Source: Sepioteuthis lessoniana
Taxonomy: Eukaryota > Mollusca > Cephalopoda > Myopsida > Loliginidae
Assembly: GCA_963585895.1 (NCBI GenBank)
Contig: OY757907.1
Span: 108,374,512-108,438,511 of the forward strand
Length of the DNA: 64,000 nucleotides
Direction: 5' to 3'
Shown here: one piece after another, positions 60,607 to 64,000 of the stretch
Layout: the number at the start of each line of letters is the position of its first letter
Position numbering within the stretch: position 1 is the stretch's first letter
Notes under the pieces: generated by a model
What the model was told of the DNA's origin: nothing
Database searches by the model: none
Seen by the model: the letters and a program-made list of their open reading frames with translations, nothing else
Position numbers and translations under genes: made by a program

Positions 60607-61715
60607 CTGATATGGTGTGATTGAATGAAAACACCTCACTAATCATATGATCAGGTAGACATAGTGAATCATGTGATCAATGAATTATTACTATTACATG
60701 ATAGATATTTTTCTAGTGGTATGTTGTCTATAGACCTATTTACATCACATAACACTATAAAGAAAAATGTTTGTATCAAATGAAAAACATTAGCCTCATA
60801 ATTCTTAGTTAAATGAATTTGATTTTATTCACAAAACTTTAAAGTATTCTTATATAGGAATGGTAACTGTTAGAAAAACAACATTATGTGAGGGTTTATA
60901 TATCTGAGGTTCCTGTGAGCATATTAAGTAGACACCATACTGATTTAGTTTTCACAATGGAATGTCTCTATGAAGTTAGAGAATAAGCCTTTCTATATGA
61001 AGTTAGGCAATAATCCTTTCTTTTCCAGCAGCATTCCTGATTGGAAGGATTATTCCTTTGTCCCTGCTCTTTGAAGGCACAATGCTTTCATGCTTAGTTT
61101 GTTGGAAGTGTTCACTTGAAATAAGTAAACCTTGTCTCTTTATCAATCTCTCTTATAATCTTATTTCTTGATATAGTAAAGATGCTTAAAAATACAAGCA
61201 TTGTATTTTCATTAACACTAATTTCTTGACAGAAGACCCCCAGCTGCAGTATTGTAAAAGTGAAAAAGTGGGATCATCTGATATACATATATATATATTT
61301 TTAAATAGGGTTGTTTATATGATGGCTGGAGCAGGCAGATTTGTTTGTTGATACTGCCAAGCCTGCTCGTTCTCGGAAGGTGGCCTTTTGTTTAATGTAC
61401 ATTGTTGTTAATTGGATGTGCCAGCTAGTGATCTGTTTTTATGTTCAGTGGTATTTGAAAACCCTGTAATCCAATAATGCAAATGTTTATTCTCATGTCC
61501 AGGTAAAAATTAAGTCAAGTTATCAATTCTTGAGGTCCATCAAAGTGATGGGACCCTAAGCATTGACAATATTGAAAAAGATATCAGATGAAACAATTGA
61601 CTTTCATGGAACAGTGTTTACTTTTTGAAAATTATTTGTATGGATAGGAGTGCTTGAAATCACAAAACTGTATGCTCATTGTTTGTATTACATAAGAATA
61701 CTTGATATCATTTAA
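60605..61715. other. No gene seen; AT-rich
   Basis: Only a short local duplication near 60970-61020 (CTATGAAGTTAG motif twice). Confidence 0.5.
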
Positions 61716-61717
61716 CT

Positions 61718-62765
61718 GTGGGCTGGGGCTGTAGAATGAACCAACTTCACCTCTGCAGAGGATTAAGACCCCCTCTCCAAAAAAAAAAAGAAAGAAGAGC
61801 TGTCCTGCATATGACACTAATCTGCATTTGGAGCTCTAGAGAGTGTCGCGTCTCCTCTTTGTTGCAATTACTCCAAGATCCACTCTCATCTGAAGTGGTA
61901 GTACCTGTTAGGGTCCAATCTATTGATCAAAATGATTTTTTTGGAAATCATTAATATTAGATATGAGTACTTAAAACAGAATAACTGTACAAATTATTTG
62001 AACTGAGAATAATTAGTTGAAGCTGTAATTGTTTGCAAAGGATTATTATTTATAATTGCTTGGAATACTTGAAGTCATATAATTGTCAGCAGATTATTAG
62101 ATTGAATATTTGAAACTGTTTAACTGTGCAAACAAATGGTTATTGTATTACTTCTTGGGAGTTGATGGTCTTTCACCGGAATCTGAGTGACAGCAAGTCT
62201 CATCAGGTATCCAAAACTCTTCTTAGTGTTCTGGCAAACCTCAAAAAAGCTGTTGTTTGTATGGTTCTTGATTGTCCTCTTATTCCTGATATCTCCAGCC
62301 TTCTTACTAAGCCTTTGGGGATCATTCCAAATGCACCAATTGGTATCACTGCAACCTTCATATTCCATAGCGTTTTTAGTTCTTTGGTAAAATCTAAGTA
62401 TTTGTCTCTTTTTTATTTTCTTTGATTTTTACTCTGTGGTTGGCTGGGACGGCAAAGTCCATTGTTTGGCTGGTTCTCTTTTTTTTTTTTGTTAACTTTC
62501 ACTAGGTCTGGTCTTCTAGCTGAGATTCGGTTATCTGTTTGTATCTCAAAATCCCTGTGAAGTTTGTGCATTTCATTCTCCAGGATGGAATCTAGTTTGT
62601 GCATATACCATCTGGTTGTATGGTCAAATTAAAATTTCTTGCACAATTCCCTGTGGATCACCTTCTCAACCCAGTTAAAACCATATGATTTCTTGAAAAA
62701 AGGACTGATTTTGGCATTAAGTAATCCACCAAAGGTTGACATGCTATAAAAAACCAACCAGTTTA
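61718..62765 (+). mobile_element. SINE C copy, interrupted by a LINE 3' end
   Basis: Head GGGCTGGGGCTGTAGAAT, body and four subrepeats run to ~62140. The shared tail (TTTTGGCATTAAGTAATCC) resumes at 62708. The gap is the LINE remnant on the other strand. Confidence 0.8.
62140..62690 (-). pseudogene. LINE C-terminal remnant
   Basis: On the minus strand it begins around 62685 with WVEKVIHRELCKK, then WYMHKLDSILENE, FEIQTDNRISARRPDL (62550-62500), and after a frame change DKYLDFTKELKTLWNMKVAV and IPIGAFGMIPKGL (62395-62280), ending RTLRRVLDT before a stop near 62205. This is the C-terminal domain common to a widespread invertebrate LINE family. It is 5'-truncated, with at least one in-frame stop and frameshifts. 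Open frames at 62120-62368 (minus) and 62126-62425 are shadows. Confidence 0.75.
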
Positions 62766-62769
62766 AAAA

Positions 62770-63732
62770 CCAATTGCAATGGATCAATGAAAATATCAAT
62801 AATTATGATTATAATTAATTATTCAAAATTTAATCAATGTTCAAGATTGATATGCAGTTAAAAAAAACAACACCAAATCATCTTCAATCAAATCTATTAT
62901 GACACTTTGGGGTATTGATCCTCACCAATCAGACCTAGAACTATGAAATGTACATGCGATTCTAAAGTTGAACACAGTTGACATTTAAAACAAGTTAAAA
63001 ATATCCTTTCTTAGTTGAACTAAGAAATTATTAAGCTTCCCACAATGCTAAAATAGACATATGGACATTTTAATTTGAAGTGCTGCACTGAAAAAAAGCC
63101 TCCCTTGGCAGCAGGTTTAAAAATTGCTAAGATTGTGGCAGTGTTACCTTTGAAGGGTGCTTCAGGCACCAGGCAATAAAACCAGACCTTAGCTTTTCTA
63201 GGTGAAGGGGCTGGGGCTGCCAGCAGAGAAAGCTATTAGCCATTTTTTTCCACCATCCAATGGAACAGAGAATCTCCTATGCTGTATAAGTATGTAAAAT
63301 TATTTATTTTGTTCCAACATAGATAATTTTTTTTAAAACTAAATTTTCAACAATTTGAAATTATTCAACAGTTAATTGAAAATATATATAATTTTAATTC
63401 AAGGTGAGGTGTAGTTATAAAGAAATTGTTTTGTCTAAAATAATAGAATCCCTTTGGCTCTTCATTTTCTTTGGCAACAGCAAAAAAAACAGAGAAATAT
63501 TTTTTGTCTCTAGCTAAATGCTATAAGAAAGAATTGGTAAGATATCTCCCAAAGGGTTGATCTTTTTCTTTCCTTTTTTTTTCCCATTACATATTTGTTT
63601 TTTTAACTTGCTGTTCCATCTTTAAAGGCAACATTAAAAGTGGATGTGACAAGATAAAATTACCCAGCAAAGGTTAATGGTGATTGCAAAAGCTGAGTAA
63701 AGTATAGGGTACCCAGTTTATGGCATTGTGCT

Positions 63733-63763
<31 letters not shown>

Positions 63764-64000
63764 GTTCCTCCAGTCATCATCAGTCTGTCAAGATTTATCT
63801 CAGCAGAACCACAAAATCTGTTGGGCCTGTAAAAAGGGGGTCTGACCCTGCAGAAAGCAAACTGGCTCCTATCCGCAGGCTGCTAAGATTTACTGTCATA
63901 TGGATGTGAAGCTTTTGCATTTCTTTTAAGATTTTACATTGATTGTAGCTGTTTTTTTTTATGATAGGCTATTTGTATCTTATTTTTTTCTATCAACTTT
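62770..64000. other. No gene supported
   Basis: Slightly less AT-rich at 63090-63240 and 63770-63900. A pyrimidine tract ending in CAG at 63725-63777 could be a splice acceptor, but the frame that follows stops within 25 codons and no domain is visible. Confidence 0.4.

Noticed and set aside
63725-63830. Possible splice acceptor and exon
   Set aside because: Good pyrimidine tract and CAG, but the downstream frame ends within 25 codons and the donor-like GTAAAA is weak; no protein similarity.

Overview
This is AT-rich metazoan DNA with no host protein-coding gene I can support. It looks like intergenic or deep intronic sequence from a large, repeat-loaded invertebrate genome. The RTE-type retrotransposon at 54-57 kb, the dense tRNA-derived SINEs and the very abundant (TA)n/(TG)n arrays fit a mollusc, most likely a cephalopod such as an octopus. 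That placement rests on my familiarity with the RTE protein and on overall texture, not on a search.

Layout. 0-7.5 kb: four SINE families (called A-D here), long TA/TG/TC microsatellites, and two hammerhead-ribozyme-like loci (an inverted pair at 3.9-4.5 kb and a very good single motif at 5.3 kb). 7.5-21 kb: a graveyard of solo LTRs. Five have TG...CA ends and matching 4-bp target duplications (GAAT, CCAT, CCTA, TATC, CTAG), and a sixth has matching terminal bases but no duplication. Two are nested inside SINE C copies, which lets the empty site be read. One is a giant GC-rich LTR (2.86 kb) with three 398-bp tandem units and an array of eight 45-bp hairpin units. 21-25.2 kb: copies of another interspersed repeat, including a large head-to-head pair, and a 642-bp element with ~130-bp terminal inverted repeats and a 6-bp duplication. 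25-53 kb: mostly low-complexity AT-rich unique DNA with scattered SINEs, a dead LINE reverse transcriptase (35.7-37.3 kb), a 138-bp tandem repeat and small foldbacks. 53.9-56.9 kb: a nearly full-length RTE-type non-LTR retrotransposon with endonuclease and reverse transcriptase, broken by two frameshifts, a nonsense codon and the lack of a start. 57-64 kb: microsatellites, a second ribozyme-bearing inverted repeat (60.05-60.55 kb), and a LINE 3' end inserted into a SINE C copy.

How the parts relate. SINE B and SINE C have different heads but the same 3' tail, so they probably use one LINE partner. The ribozyme-like motifs sit next to (TA)n arrays and occur as inverted pairs, which suggests Penelope-like elements or retrozymes. 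This is the most interesting candidate system in the window.

Limits. All boundaries were read by eye. SINE ends are good to about 10-20 bases. Solo LTR and terminal-inverted-repeat ends are given to the base because the target duplications fix them. RNA structures were paired by hand and not energy-scored.
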